NCBI GenBank assembly: GCA_036971475.1
Contig: JBAIZL010000002.1
Span: 165,080,714-165,144,713, forward strand
Reading direction: 5' to 3'
Source of the DNA: Prosapia bicincta
Lineage: Eukaryota; Arthropoda; Insecta; Hemiptera; Cercopidae
Length of the DNA stretch: 64,000 nt
Below are positions 37,814 through 50,876 of this stretch, piece by piece (the first letter of the stretch is position 1; every line of letters starts with the position of its first letter). The notes below the pieces were generated by a model. The model worked only from the letters and a program-made list of their open reading frames with translations, was not told the DNA's origin and did not search any database. The position numbers and the translations under genes were made by a program.

Positions 37814-39889
37814 ATTATTAATATTAGGCTGCTTGAAAAATACTATTATATTTTGCAACCAAGATTTTGCATTTCCTCGCCTTGCATACGCCATTATAGA
37901 TAAGTAAGGATTAAATTTAAGATTTGGGGCTTTAAAAAGTTTCTGGGTGACTAAAATGTTACGATGTGCCTTTACTTTATAAGTAAATTAGACGTTGGCA
38001 ATGCCTTTTATTTGAACGTTTTGGGTCTAATACTTCACTTCATTCATGCTTAAATTTTTTAAAAATATTTTAATTATTTTCTTGTAATGCAATACAATTT
38101 ATGTGATAGAAAAATATCATTGTCTAGAAATATTACAAATTTAAGTTTTTTTAAAAAACTTTTATACTCAAGAAACAATAAATAAACTCTACAAAATTGT
38201 TATAAATGATATCTTGTGGTCGTACAGTTTATTAGGTGTTGATAGTAATCATCGAAAGAATAAATAAACCTGTACGGTTTACCGCGTGTTTCATGAACGA
38301 AAACAAATAACGATGAAATTTAGGAAACATATTTATGACTGTATTGATGCAAATATTTCTGAAACTATTGGTTATTATTATTATTTTATTTTTAAAAATA
38401 CCAAAAGACTAAATTCGGGGTGGTTGTTTTTCAAACTATTGTCTCTTTAGAATGATTATTGTTATTAAATGTATACCGATATATTTGAAATTATTGTCTT
38501 TTAATATACTTATGATAATAGTTAATCGCTTGTTTTTTAAAATTTTCTGTTTATTAGTCCTAAACATATTAAATGATTCGTAATAACGTAATATTGTTTA
38601 AAAGGTGGCTGAAAGCGTTCATATAAATTTATTGTAACATAATGCCACAAGGTAAATTAACATTTCTTCACCTCCCATTATATGAAAGCCCCAGTATCAT
38701 GAAAACAAAATAATGACCGACAATTTAAATTACAGGCAATAAATATTCTTGTAAACGCCCACTCTATCAACGACAACTCCCTACTTGGTTATCGATATAA
38801 TTTTAATAGACGGTCATTTATAACTTTTCATGTAAAGTGGTAAACGAAATTCCTTCGTATATTCTTCCTACATTTATTTTTCAAAATCATTTAGTGTAAT
38901 CATTTTAGTGTTTTACAAGTATTAAAATATTATTTCTTAATTTCTTTGCTTCTTCTAAAGAAAATAGCTTCTTCATTTTAACTTAGACAGTTATGAAAGC
39001 ACATTTGTATTGATTTACTTAGTTACGATAGTGTATACTATACAATAACATACTCCACCCACGTTTAAATTTTGATTAATATAATTTTAGATTCAAGGTT
39101 CAATATTTTTTCGTTATTGCATAATAATAAGTAGTTAATAGGACTAGATAAGGTAATAAATAAGACTAGACCACTCATTAAACAATAATCCTCTAATCAT
39201 AGATAAGCACATTACTACTATTGTAATTGATCATATCTAAAGTAATGTGATATGATTCCTTATGTTTATCTGGAATTTTATTGAATTATTAGATGTTTTA
39301 TTTTGTTGCTTTGAGGTTGAGACCGTTTTTACTTAAACAGGCCATTTATTTAATTTTAAAATAATCTGTAAAACACTGTAAATAAACCATTGGTTCTCTC
39401 TTTCGATTGAAAAACCATCAAATAATGTCATTTGATTTTGCTGCTCTTTGTTTAAATCCAATTACAGGGCCAAAATAGTTATTTTCTTACCAATCTAGTT
39501 TTTCATGGTTTATTGGCATTTTTTTTACGATATAATCTTTCGTTTCAACTGGTACTCCAAATACGATGTGAGGATAACATCTAAATTATTATTTTACCCA
39601 ATCTGATTATAAAAAACCTTAAAATTCATTTTCACCTAAACACCACCAAAATTAGTGGCGTTATAAATTTAAACCATACTTATTCAATAATTTTGCTAAA
39701 TATAGCCTATATAGTTTTTTGAAATTGGCAGATACTCTCAACTTGACAATTATAATGATTTGAAGATAAGATTATATGTCCGACGCCTTATAGTTTGGTT
39801 TATCAGTTAATTAGAGCCTTTAGTTTTGCCCCTTTGAAGAACTTCAATCAGCCTTTACTTTTTATATAGCTTCTATAAATAAATAGTAT
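37810..39889. other. A+T-rich region without recognised features
   Basis: No coding or repeat signal could be assigned. Confidence 0.35.
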
Positions 39890-40600
39890 ATTAAAACTAA
39901 TAAAATACATACACAAGCCTCACAAATTATTCATTAATTGACTCATACGTGTTTCAATAACAAAGTTATCATCATCAGTGAGTGCTGCTGCTACAAACTC
40001 TAACTTCCGACTATGGTGAAGTTAAGGTTACACTTTTATATTTATAGGGGGGGGGGTTGCCACGCCCTCCGGTCAAAACAAGAGTTATTAAAATTACTTC
40101 GAACATGATACATAAAATAGAAGTCTTATACCCAAATCATTAATTACAATAAAATTCTTATGCATACACAAAGATACATATAAATAAAATCGATAATTAA
40201 TATTTCAGTATTATTATAATTATTATTTCAAGATTTTAACCAAAAAGGTACAACTAATCTGTCTAATTTTCTTGTGTCACCATAATTAACTTATTATAGA
40301 ATTTTTAATAGGGCCTGACTCATTATTTACAATATTATTTTCATTCCTAAATTATATACAAAGTTTCCTACGCATCGAACTCACTACAATAAAAATTGGT
40401 TTTTTAACAGGTTTACATCGTGTAATATAAATTCCTGCTTTTCCTCCAAACAATGTTTCACAACCGGAGATTTCTCTGGTCTGTTATCGTGGAAAAATTA
40501 TCTTTAACCCTAGTTTTATTATTTTTTAATGTTTAGCCTATATATTTCAGAGGACAACTGCTACACTTAATTTTAAAAAATGTAATTAAATATAAAAAGC
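39890..40600 (-). mobile_element. Penelope-like element 3' end, 5'-truncated (copy A)
   Basis: On the minus strand, from about 40560 downward, it shares a long colinear alignment with the plus strand at 40970-41620. Shared words include TGTCCTCTGAAATATATAG, GTAAATAATGAGTCA, TTTGGTTAAAATC and GGGCGTGGCAAC. It ends in a hammerhead at 39942-39982 and a TGTGAGG...GTGTATGTATTTTA tail. The GIY-YIG region is a heavily decayed remnant. The 5' ends of copies A and B face each other. Confidence 0.8.
39942..39982 (-). ncRNA. Type I hammerhead ribozyme (copy 2)
   Basis: A 41-nt motif on the minus strand: stem I CTCA/TGAG, core CTGATGA (39978-39972), stem II ATAAC-TTT-GTTAT, GAAA, stem III AC-AC-GT and A at the cleavage position. 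Compared with copy 1, stem II changes G-C to A-U on both strands, a compensatory change that supports a selected RNA fold. Confidence 0.85.
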
Positions 40601-40864
40601 AGGGTTCAACTCTAGGGTGCATCGTTTTATTAGATTGTCTTTATGAGAAACAAATTATAAAACAGATGAATTACATTTATAGTGTAGCAAGGTTTAATGG
40701 ATACAGTAAAATGTTCATAGGTGAAATCCACAAAAAGATGAAAAAAATACAATAAGAAATTTTAGAAGTACGTAAATAAGAAATAAAAGGGAAAAACTGG
40801 ATAAAAATGAGGCACTATCCACACCTGTGTGTTAAAATTAAAACATCTCTAGGAAAAAAAGTAT

Positions 40865-41255
40865 GTTGAACGTGACAATTACAACTACAAATAACCTAAA
40901 GAATTTCATATGGAACCATAAGGACGACATATCTATGAAGTAAGGAATATAATGCCTAAAGTATAGCAAGTGTCCTCTGAAATATATAGACCAAACAAGA
41001 CGAAATATTAAATCTAGAGTGAAAGAACATTTTTCACAAGTTAAATATAGTAGACCAGAAAAATATGCGATGGCGAAAGATTGTTTAAGGAAAAACACGT
41101 ATTTAAAGCAGAGAATGTAACCCTGTTAAAAAAACGTTGTTAAGTGTAGTGAATTGGATGCGTGGGAAACTTTGTATATTAATAGGAATAAAAATAAAAT
41201 TGTAAATAATGAGTCAATGCCTACTAAAAACTCTATATTAATGTAATTAGTGTGA
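40865..41255 (+). pseudogene. PLE GIY-YIG endonuclease remnant
   Basis: The readable plus-strand pieces are NVTITTTNNLKNFIWNHKDD then ISMK before a frame break, KCPLKYIDQTRRNIKSRVKE then HFSQVKYS, and after another shift LDAWETLYINRNKNKIVNNE. The order (linker, YIG-like strand, RxxR-x-KEH helix, E-containing loop) matches GIY-YIG domains at the C-terminus of Penelope reverse transcriptases. The glycine of YIG is replaced by Asp, and at least two frameshifts are present, so it is inactive. Confidence 0.75.
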
Positions 41256-41536
41256 AAGCAGAACATTTGATTATACATATTTGGTTAAAATCGTGAAGTA
41301 ATAATAATACTGAAATATTATTTACCTATTTTGTTTATATTTAATTATGTGTATGGATAAGAATTTTATTTGTAATTATTAGGCTGGTAAAAAAATTCTG
41401 TTTAATGAATCATTTCGATGTAATGTTCGATGTAACTGTTGTTTTGAAAGGTGGGCGTGGCAACGCCCTTACTATAAACATAGATGTGTAACATTGTTTT
41501 CACTTTAGTTGTAAGTTAGAGGTAGTAGTTGCAACA

Positions 41537-41577
41537 CTCACTGATGACGATGACTTTGTCAATGAAATGCGTATGAG
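41537..41577 (+). ncRNA. Type I hammerhead ribozyme (copy 3)
   Basis: A 41-nt motif: stem I CTCA/TGAG, core CTGATGA (41541-41547), stem II TGAC-TTT-GTCA with an A-A mismatch at its base, GAAA, stem III AT-GC-GT with a U-G pair, and A at the cleavage position (cut predicted after 41573). The core is complete; stem II is slightly weaker than in copies 1 and 2. Confidence 0.82.
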
Positions 41578-41844
41578 TCAATAAAAGATTATTTTTTGTG
41601 AGTTTTGTATATGTCTTTTATTTGTTTTAACATAACCTCACAAGCTAAGCTCAAAGAATAGTTGTATACATAATTTAACAAATTTTAAACTCAAATTATA
41701 TCCAAAATTTAAAAACAATTACTTCTGTAACGCATTTGCAGTTATAATTACACAACGGTATATTACAATAACAGTCGAGAAAGGAATGGTCCTTCCGCAC
41801 TTGTGAATGTGATCAATTAGTCACTATAAAAGGTAGTTAAGATA

Positions 41845-42194
41845 TTATATACTCGATAACTTTCTTTCTACGTAGCACTGCAGACTGAGGTGGGCCTTGG
41901 CTTCCTTAACAATGTCCTGTATTCTGTCTTTATCATTCCTTTTCCATACTGCATCGTCTAGTATCTTTAAATCTTCCTCAGAGTCCTTTATATAACATAT
42001 TCTTGGTCGACCAACTCTTTTTTTGTCAATCATAGTGGCATGCAAAGGTTTGTTCGGAATTCTATTAATGGACATTCTTATAATATAAACCAACTATTCT
42101 AGACGTCGTGTTTTATTAAACTTGACGTTATTTTCGTATTTTTATAAGCAATACAATACGGCATTGGATCGAAGCTTCCATGAGTTTGTTAGTA
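41845..42194 (-). pseudogene. Non-LTR retrotransposon C-terminus, downstream part
   Basis: The minus strand encodes YIIRMSINRIPNKPLHATMI, then KKRVGRPRICYIKDSEEDLK and WKRNDKDRIQDIVKEAKAHL. This is the conserved end of insect LINE polyproteins (GHV-x-RM ... GRPR-x-W ... DL). Its upstream part is found beyond the inserted pogo-like element at 44356, joined at the TA. Confidence 0.75.
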
Positions 42195-44355
42195 GGGTAA
42201 AGTCGGGTAAGTTGACGAAGCGGGTAAGATGACGAAATCTGTATTTATCAAATGTAATCATAGATAACAACACTTGTAGAAGCACTGCCTGAGACTCAGA
42301 CGATTAGTAAAAAAGTTCACCACAAGGGGTGTCGAGCCAGTTTGATTTGAGAGCATTAGTGAGAAAAACGTGTTTTGTTCAGTGAGATTGTAAATTTGGA
42401 GTGTATTCTGCAAGGAATTTTAAGTTGTTTTTAACTTTTTATAAAATATTTTTAAAATAGAACTTATATTGTAGATAAACGTATGTAGTGTAAGTTCTTT
42501 ACGATAACCAAGATTAATAATAAGCAGCTTCTTAACCACGATGTCGGAGTGGGGTAAGACGACGAATGGAAGCGCGGGTAAGATGACGAGAAGTTTGCTA
42601 GTTCGTCATCTTACCCGACAAGTTGTTCAGTAGGCTTACCTATGTTTAATGAATTGTTTTGTGTTATAAAAATAAGTTTTGAAACTGAATTTTATTTGCA
42701 GTAATTTTTCTTTCATTTTAAATTATAAAAACTGGTATATAGCTATTATTTTCATATTATCTAACGTCAGGTAATTATTAAGCAAGTGAGTTGATTGTTA
42801 TGAGTACATATAATTATTAATAAGCTGTATTCATAATAATTAATGTAGGCCTACAGCAGTTAATTATAAAAAATATTTTAGGTCTTATAAACATGCCACG
42901 AAATTATACGAGAAAAAGTGACCGAGGTAAATGGAATAAAGAAGCAATGAGTGCTGCTATTGCTGAAATTAAAGATAAAACTTCAAGTGTTAATGCTGCA
43001 GCAAAAATGTATAACGTGCCAGAACCAACATTACGGAGATATTTTAAACAGAGATGTTGTCCTAGTGGAGAAGTCGTAAGTAGGCTATTTTGTGGCTTTA
43101 GACGGTCCGCTAAAGACTGCCTATAGTCAAGGCTGTGAAGATTATTTGGTTTCTAACCCAGGAGCCGTCATTACAATTCGGGAGGTAGCCGGGATATTTG
43201 GCAAAGCTTATCTTAGAATGAGTACTATCCAGACTGCTGTGAACGGGTTTAAAGCTACTGGAATTGGGCCTCTAGATAGCAACATTTTTACAGATATAGA
43301 TTTTCAAGCTTCATACACAACTGATGATGTTGAAAACAATCAACAGGATACTCTTGCCAATAGTCAGCAGTCTTTTTCTTCAACCCTCCCTCCAGAACCC
43401 ACCATGATGGCAACCCTTACTCCAGAACCAATCATTTTAGCAACTCTATCTCCTCAGCCTTCAATTTCCTCCACTGTTCCACCTCAAGCATCAACTTCAT
43501 CAACAATTCGTCCACAGTTCCCTACTTTCTCAGCTCTTCCTCCACTTAAAATAGCCACCAAAAAAACAGCCAGGCGACCAAGGAAAAAACTGCCTTCTTA
43601 ACACATTTCTGGAAGTCCTGTCAAACAAGTGCTCGAGGAAACGAAAAATGAAAAAGAACTACAAGAACTAAAAAGGCAGGATAGATTGAGCAAAAAATCT
43701 GAAACGTTATTATCAAAGAAAGTTAAAGCTTCTAAAACTAAAAGCGTGAAGAAAAATACAAAGCGTCAACTGGATTACTCGTCATCATTATCTGAGTCAT
43801 CACTAGAGATAAATTATATGGAGGACGATGGTGATATTGAAGGAATATTTGAAGAAGATTAAGACTGCATTCTTTGCGGAGAGCGTGGAAAGGAAGAATT
43901 TATGGTATCAGATTTAGATGAAAATCTTAGGCACATGCTGTATGTTCAGGCTGGAATGATAGTGAAGCTAAATACACTCCCTGGAAATGTGATTATTGTG
44001 TGTAAAGTGTGTTAATGTTTTTATAATGTTGTTTGTAAAGAATTCTAATGTTTTGTTTCATTACGAATATAAAACTATACTTTTTCTAAATTATTGTATT
44101 ACTTTTACCTGGTAGTCATCTTACCCCCCTCTCTGCGTCATCTTACCCCATGGGTGGGGTAAGATGACGAAAATTACTCCTTATTTTTGGTGAAATATTT
44201 CTCATACTTCTAGAGGAGATAACAGCTTTTTAAAATTTTATTATTGAATATAAAGGTTAAAAGAAGTGTCATTTAAGATTTCAGGTTTTACAACCACCCA
44301 CAACACATAGAAAAAAAGTTGAAGCTTAACTTCGTCTTCTTACCCTACCTTCCCC
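42195..44355 (+). mobile_element. pogo/Tigger-like transposon, internally deleted
   Basis: It is 2161 bp, flanked by TA on both sides (42193-42194 and 44356-44357). Inverted ends read GGGTAAAGTCGGGTAAG at the left and GGGGAAGGTAGGGTAAG on the opposite strand at the right. Copies of GGGTAAGATGACGA in both orientations recur near 42222, 42580-42615 and 44105-44170, likely transposase-binding subterminal repeats. It carries a transposase gene lacking its catalytic core. Insertion into a LINE relic whose two halves rejoin at TA fixes the borders precisely. Confidence 0.85.
42893..43865 (+). pseudogene. pogo/Tigger-like transposase, catalytic core deleted
   Basis: The ATG at 42893 opens MPRNYTRKSDRGKWNKEAMS and SVNAAAKMYNVPEPTLRRYF, a Psq/CENP-B-type helix-turn-helix that binds element ends. 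Near 43085-43105 the sequence jumps, with a frame change, to GPLKTAYSQGCEDYLVSNPG, then IREVAGIFGKAYLRMSTIQT and FKATGIGPLDSNIF. That is the region following the last DDE residue in relatives. The intervening catalytic block (about 180 residues in the family) is missing. A Pro/Ser/Thr-rich linker, a Lys-rich segment (43629-43790) and an acidic end complete the C-terminus. The product could at most bind DNA. A Cys-containing piece (DCILCGERGKEEF) follows the stop at 43860. Confidence 0.8.
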
Positions 44356-44500
44356 TACATCGTAGATTGTACCATAAATGCTCCTGAAAAGATTACACTC
44401 AAACAATGTCAACTACTTTTCCTCACGGTTAAAGTCCACGTATCCGCTCCATAAGTTAGGGCTAGCCGGAATAAGATTTAAATACTCCATCATTTGAGTT
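44356..44500 (-). pseudogene. Non-LTR retrotransposon relic, upstream part
   Basis: The minus strand shows LTYGADTWTLT and, after a frameshift, LFECNLFRSIYGTIYDV, typical of LINE sequence after the RT domain. It breaks at TA 44356-44357 and continues at 42192 downward (LTNSWKLRSNAVL, then NKTRRLE). Confidence 0.65.
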
Positions 44501-45739
44501 ATAGGACTTAGCTTTAACTAAAACTACACACACTGTTAATCCACACGGATTCAACGCACAATGCAATACGAAAACTGGCACAACAGTTCACGAAAGATTT
44601 GCACAACATTATAGACAAAGGAACAATTGCTACATTTTCCTTCATAGTTGGCATAAAACCAGAATTGGTTGAGCTTGTTCATATTATCTTTTCACCCCTG
44701 CTTGAAATAAAAACACATGGAATATCAGGGTGCATTTCATTACATAGAATGTCTCTTGAAATATACTTATAATAATTTTTTTTCCGTCAAGTATATGATT
44801 TTTTATTGAAAAAAGTATAAAATACGTTTAACGTATCGTTATATTTTTAATTGCATAAAAGAATCACAAACCTCTTCGTATATATCAGAGTTTGGTTACA
44901 TTACGAACAAAAAATTGTTTTATGTATTCTAATTCTAATAGTTGGTGTGTTCGAGGTGTGAAAATGTAAAACATTATTATGTTCATTTTCATTTTAACGT
45001 AGTTGACTCGTTGACTTTCGATCTTAGACGGCACAAAATGGTTTCTGATACCAAGTTTATAATTTTATATTGTAGTTGCCTATAAAGTGACTTCCTCATT
45101 TAGGAAGCTATTAAATGCTTTAGGAGACAAATAAAGTATTTTCTCATGATTCAAGGTATATATTTTGCTGTAGGCTGCTATAAAAAGTAATCTTATTGTT
45201 TAGTGCACTGGTAAATATTACAAATTATTTATTACATACAATCGTGAAAACACAAACACACACACCTAAACCTAAGTATTACCAACCACTGAGATAACGG
45301 TCTTACGAACGCTAGGAAATGTAAGAAAGCAAACAAAAGATAATTAGTAGATATTGCTCTAAGAGGCTTCATTATGGCACCGCCTAATGGAACAAGGGCT
45401 ACGCTTGATGTACAACAGAAACGACAAACTTATTTCTTTACCAAAAAAACAACTATGGGGTTATACATCTGGGAGTAACGTGTGTTTCTACACGTTAAAA
45501 ATAATGAACAAATTGTGTATTACTTAGGAATTGTAGGGACGTAGGATATAAACACTCTGCAAGTCAGTAAAATTGTAATAATTTCACGACTGTTTTATTT
45601 TAAATTATAAATTATCCTCATACACTTCGGTTCTGGCAGTTTTTCATTAAATTTTTTATTTGGAATTTACTCAGTATATATTTAAAAACCAATTACTTGA
45701 TGCCAATTTTGATCATTTCTTTAGACAAAGTAAATAATA
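44501..45739. other. Spacer, possibly more decayed retroelement
   Basis: No frame recognised. A moderately GC-rich part at 44520-44700 and another at 45280-45500 could be repeat relics. Confidence 0.3.
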
Positions 45740-46970
45740 ATTAATAAATAACGCCACTCAAGATTAATAATTTATCTCCTGTAATTCGATTCATTAACAA
45801 AGTCACTATTATATGTGAGTAGAATTATTCTAATTGTAAATTATTGTTTAAATATAATGAGCTACAGCTTAAAATTTTTGTGTTTATTCTTACTGATATG
45901 CGACTAAATTTTAAAATTCGATTAGCAAATATTATTATTTGTAGGTGGAGTTATTTAATTAAATTAAATTTAATAATGGCGATAAAAACAATCTACGAGT
46001 GTTGGTATTTGTTGACGTCACACACATCTCCTCTTGAGTTGCGTGTATGTTTTTGAATTGTACGTCGTCTGTATATGTTGTATGTAGGCTCATTAAATTG
46101 GTATGTATGTTTTTATAAATGTGGCATTTTTCTAGTGAGTTTAGTTCTATTGGGTTAATAATTATTTCAAGTATGGTTAGGTTTCGTAATTTGTTATTTC
46201 ATGTTTATGGGATATTAGCTGTGCTGCAACATTTGATACTTTTTTATTTTAATTTTTGAATGCTTTGTAATGTTCTTCAAATCTTATTTTAAATGATCTG
46301 GTTGTTTTCCCTATGTAAAATAAGTTGCAGTGGTTATATGTAATTTTGTAAATTCCTGATAGGTAACCTTTTTCTGTATTAGTTGCGTGGTTTGTGTTAT
46401 CGAGATATTTTATTATTTTATTGTTTGGTTTGTATGCTGGAGTGTTGCATTCTTTGTTGTATACATTTGTTAATTTTTCTATTTTGTATTTGGTGTATTT
46501 ATATTTTAGTTAGATTTTTTTATTTTTATTATTTTTCTATTCAGGTTGTAGTGTTGTGTTGGGGTTAGGTTTTTTTGTAAATTTATTGTATATGTTTTTT
46601 ATAAGGTGTTTATTGTATGCATTTTCTATTGCTATTTTTGTAATGTTATCTAATTCTTCATTTAAATTTGTTTGTTATCTTGTGTGTATTTTATTGCTTT
46701 GTTTATCATGTTACTGTAAGTGTTAATTTTGTGTGTCCAGGGGTGGTTAGATTTGTTGCATATTGTGGTGTTGTTGGAATTAGGTTTTCTGTATACTGTA
46801 GATTATATTTCATTATTATTTATATGTAATGTAATGCCAAGATGGTTAATTGTTCTGTTTGTTTCTGTTTCGACGTTGAATTTTATGTTTTCGTTGTATG
46901 TATTTAGTTTGTTTAGTATTAAAATGTCTCTTATGATAGAACTTTGCGGGTGTAAGATCTGAGGGAATCA
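45740..46970 (-). mobile_element. Older Penelope-like element, 5'-truncated (copy C)
   Basis: The minus strand contains the end of a Penelope-type reverse transcriptase, a linker, a GIY-YIG domain and a non-coding tail. The tail includes a degenerate version of the hammerhead region (about 45775-45825): ACTCAC and GTGACTTTGTTAATGAA are recognisable but the CTGATGA core is destroyed. Following words (ATAAATTATTAATCTTGAG) match the tails of copies A/B and the 16.4-kb unit. The 5' end is lost near 46970. Confidence 0.8.
46050..46965 (-). pseudogene. Penelope-like RT thumb and GIY-YIG endonuclease, decayed
   Basis: From 46965 downward the minus strand reads KFNVETETNRTINHLGITLH, then STVYRKPNSNNTTICNKSNH and PWTHKINTYSNMINKAIKY. 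This matches the thumb/C-terminal RT region of Penelope proteins. After a linker with stops comes the endonuclease: GIYKITYNHCNLFYIGKTTR then SFKIRFEEHYKAFKN and AAQLISHKHEI. The GIY and YIG motifs, the conserved Arg and the EH pair are intact (46290-46356), but several stops and shifts elsewhere prevent translation. It would have made target-site nicks for retrotransposition. Confidence 0.85.
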
Positions 46971-48899
46971 ATTCGATTTAAAAACTCTTAAATCAAAATA
47001 ATCAATATAGGTTTCAAGGTTTTTTAATATTAAAACTAATCTTTGATGTTTTCTGATTAGAGTATGCTACTTAAACTTATGATAGGTGTTTAAAATATAA
47101 ACAGATTACCTACACATTCTCAAATAGTTTCACAACAGTCAAGCGTCGCTTTTAACATTTCTTCATAATCGTGTTGACAAACAACCCAATATTATCTAAA
47201 TAGAATTATTTTGATTAAAAATTATAGTAAGATAATTAAAATAGATATTGTGGTTCAAAATATAAAAAATTTGTTGAAAATAACTAGATATTACGATAAC
47301 TGAAAGACCCAAAATCATAGGTATATAAATGCAGAAAAACAATATTGTACATTAAATTATTTCTTTTGTGTACAAAAGGGTTCTATTTACAAACAAAAAT
47401 ATTAGTATATTGAATAAAAATAATCTGGGAACCATATCAATACAATTATAACTTGTTTAAATACTATAGATATTTAAGATCTATGATTTCACTGATAGCT
47501 TTCGTCGCAAAATACAGCTATTGTATTAGCCGTAAGTAATTCAAATATACTTAACCTTGGTTTAGCATTTCCAAATAAGATCCAGGAAAATCTAGTATAA
47601 CTTTATGATCCAGGATAATTTTAGGAATTGACATGCCTAGGTGTTCGTTGCTGACGCAGGAAAAGTGACGAGGAAAACATTCACACGACATAATTGTTCC
47701 TTCTGGAATTTAATTTATTAGCTACGTAAATGGCATTTATGGATTAATTTAGTGTCTTCACTGTAATAAAATAAAATAATCATATTTGGTCTTATGATGT
47801 AAACAAAGTCTAAATTGAATAATAGTTTTAGAGAATTATAGTAAAAGAATTTGCAGGTTTTTATAAGTATTGCTAATTAACCAAGGACAAACATACACTA
47901 TATAATAATAAATATGAATGTGAAATTATTATAACTTACTACATGTCTTGAATAGCTGCTGATTTTTAGATAGGTTTTTAATGATGTTTATATAACATCT
48001 AAAACACATTAAATGTTGCACCTAATTATTAAGGTCCATGGGGTTAAATCTCTCTGTATAGCTATATAACATGGTTTACAATACTCGTGTATTAACAACT
48101 CAGTGAACAGGCTCTGCTTTAGTCCCAAGAGTGCAGTCAGCGTTTATGTTATACACAAGCTACGACTCTAACTAAATTCATATTAAAAATTTAAAAAAGT
48201 CAAATTGCTTTTATTATTGAAAATGTTTTCGTTCATAAACCTTCGTAATTATTGGCTAAATTGTATTAAATACAACAATGTTTGAAGAATCTGAAGCAAA
48301 ACTATTTATTTTTAGTCAATTGATATTAAAACAAAGTTTTTAAATTACCAAAATATTCTATTTTAAATAAGAATATTCTAACGCAAATAAGAAACACAGA
48401 CACTCACATCGTTGTAGTTTGTACATATTATTTGATAGTGAACAATTACCAGAAAATCCTATTTTGGTTTAGGTTGGTAATATATTCTAAACTACCGTAT
48501 TGTTCCAAATATCTTTCAATGTTGTTAGAAAACCAATTTTTGTCTATGATCATTTCAACCACATAAAATAACAAAAATTTGATTATTAACGTTTACTCGA
48601 GGAATTTTAATTCAAAAACTAAATTTCTACAAAAAAAATTATATACTTATAATTTACGGAATAAATTTATTCTAAATGTATCCCTTTAACGTAAATCTTC
48701 TTATAAACTGAAGTGGGTAATCATTAATACTGTGCTATTGGTATAGTAGGTTTAATTTTAAACAACTTACAATGCTAAAAGTATGTAAGTAGCTATTGTG
48801 AAACGCGTTTATAAAAGCATGAATTTTAAATAATGAGAAGCAGGTTCAATTATATGCTAAAACTACTTTTGACTTAAATCATCAATATCTATTAAAATT
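46971..48899. other. A+T-rich region without recognised genes
   Basis: Nothing assigned. Open frames are short and lack protein-like patterns. Confidence 0.35.
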
Positions 48900-50300
<1,401 letters not shown>

Positions 50301-50476
50301 TAATATACCATAGATATTATTTATAGGTAGAAATATATTATTATAGAAGTATTATATATATTATCTATATAATTTATAGAAGTACTTCACAAAGTTATTA
50401 AATCTACAGTTGTTTACAATCAAATGTAAGGCTTAATGTATTCTTGGAAATTAAAATTGGGAATTGTTGCACGAAG

Positions 50477-50483
<7 letters not shown>

Positions 50484-50546
<63 letters not shown>
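50484..50546. repeat. (TA)n microsatellite
   Basis: About 63 bp of TA repeats between the two copies of the diverged duplication. Confidence 0.95.
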
Positions 50547-50548
<2 letters not shown>

Positions 50549-50689
50549 AATGCTAATTATAACTTAAACATTATTATTTTTTTTTTAAAAAAAGCTTCCT
50601 GTTCATAAACCTATAACTCTTATTTCGACCGAACTAGTAGAAAATGTGGCTGAGTAAAGTATATGCCTTAATAAGAATTAGATTTAACC

Positions 50690-50803
50690 AGAACAGTATA
50701 ATTAGGAGATTAGTTTTACCAGAGGTGCTTCAATCTAATTGTATAAATTTGGAATAATATTAAAATTGAAAAATAGATTTTTTGCTTCTATCCTATATTT
50801 CTA

Positions 50804-50876
<73 letters not shown>

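Larger units (their letters stand above)
40601..41665 (+). mobile_element. Penelope-like element 3' end, 5'-truncated (copy B)
   Basis: Plus-strand copy, inverted relative to copy A. It contains a decayed linker and GIY-YIG endonuclease at 40865-41255, then a non-coding tail with GGGCGTGGCAACGCCC near 41452. A hammerhead lies at 41537-41577, and the terminal tail ends TCACAAGCTAAGCTCAAAG near 41665. That tail also occurs, inverted, at 16310. Truncated 5' ends and inverted neighbours are usual for Penelope-like insertions. Confidence 0.82.

Noticed and set aside
40600..40625. GGGTTCAACTC as a tRNA or SINE B box
   Set aside because: No matching A box or cloverleaf can be folded around it.
46383..46962. 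Plus-strand Cys/Leu/Phe-rich frames resembling membrane proteins
   Set aside because: They are antisense to the Penelope-like RT and GIY-YIG coding region, which explains the T-rich composition.
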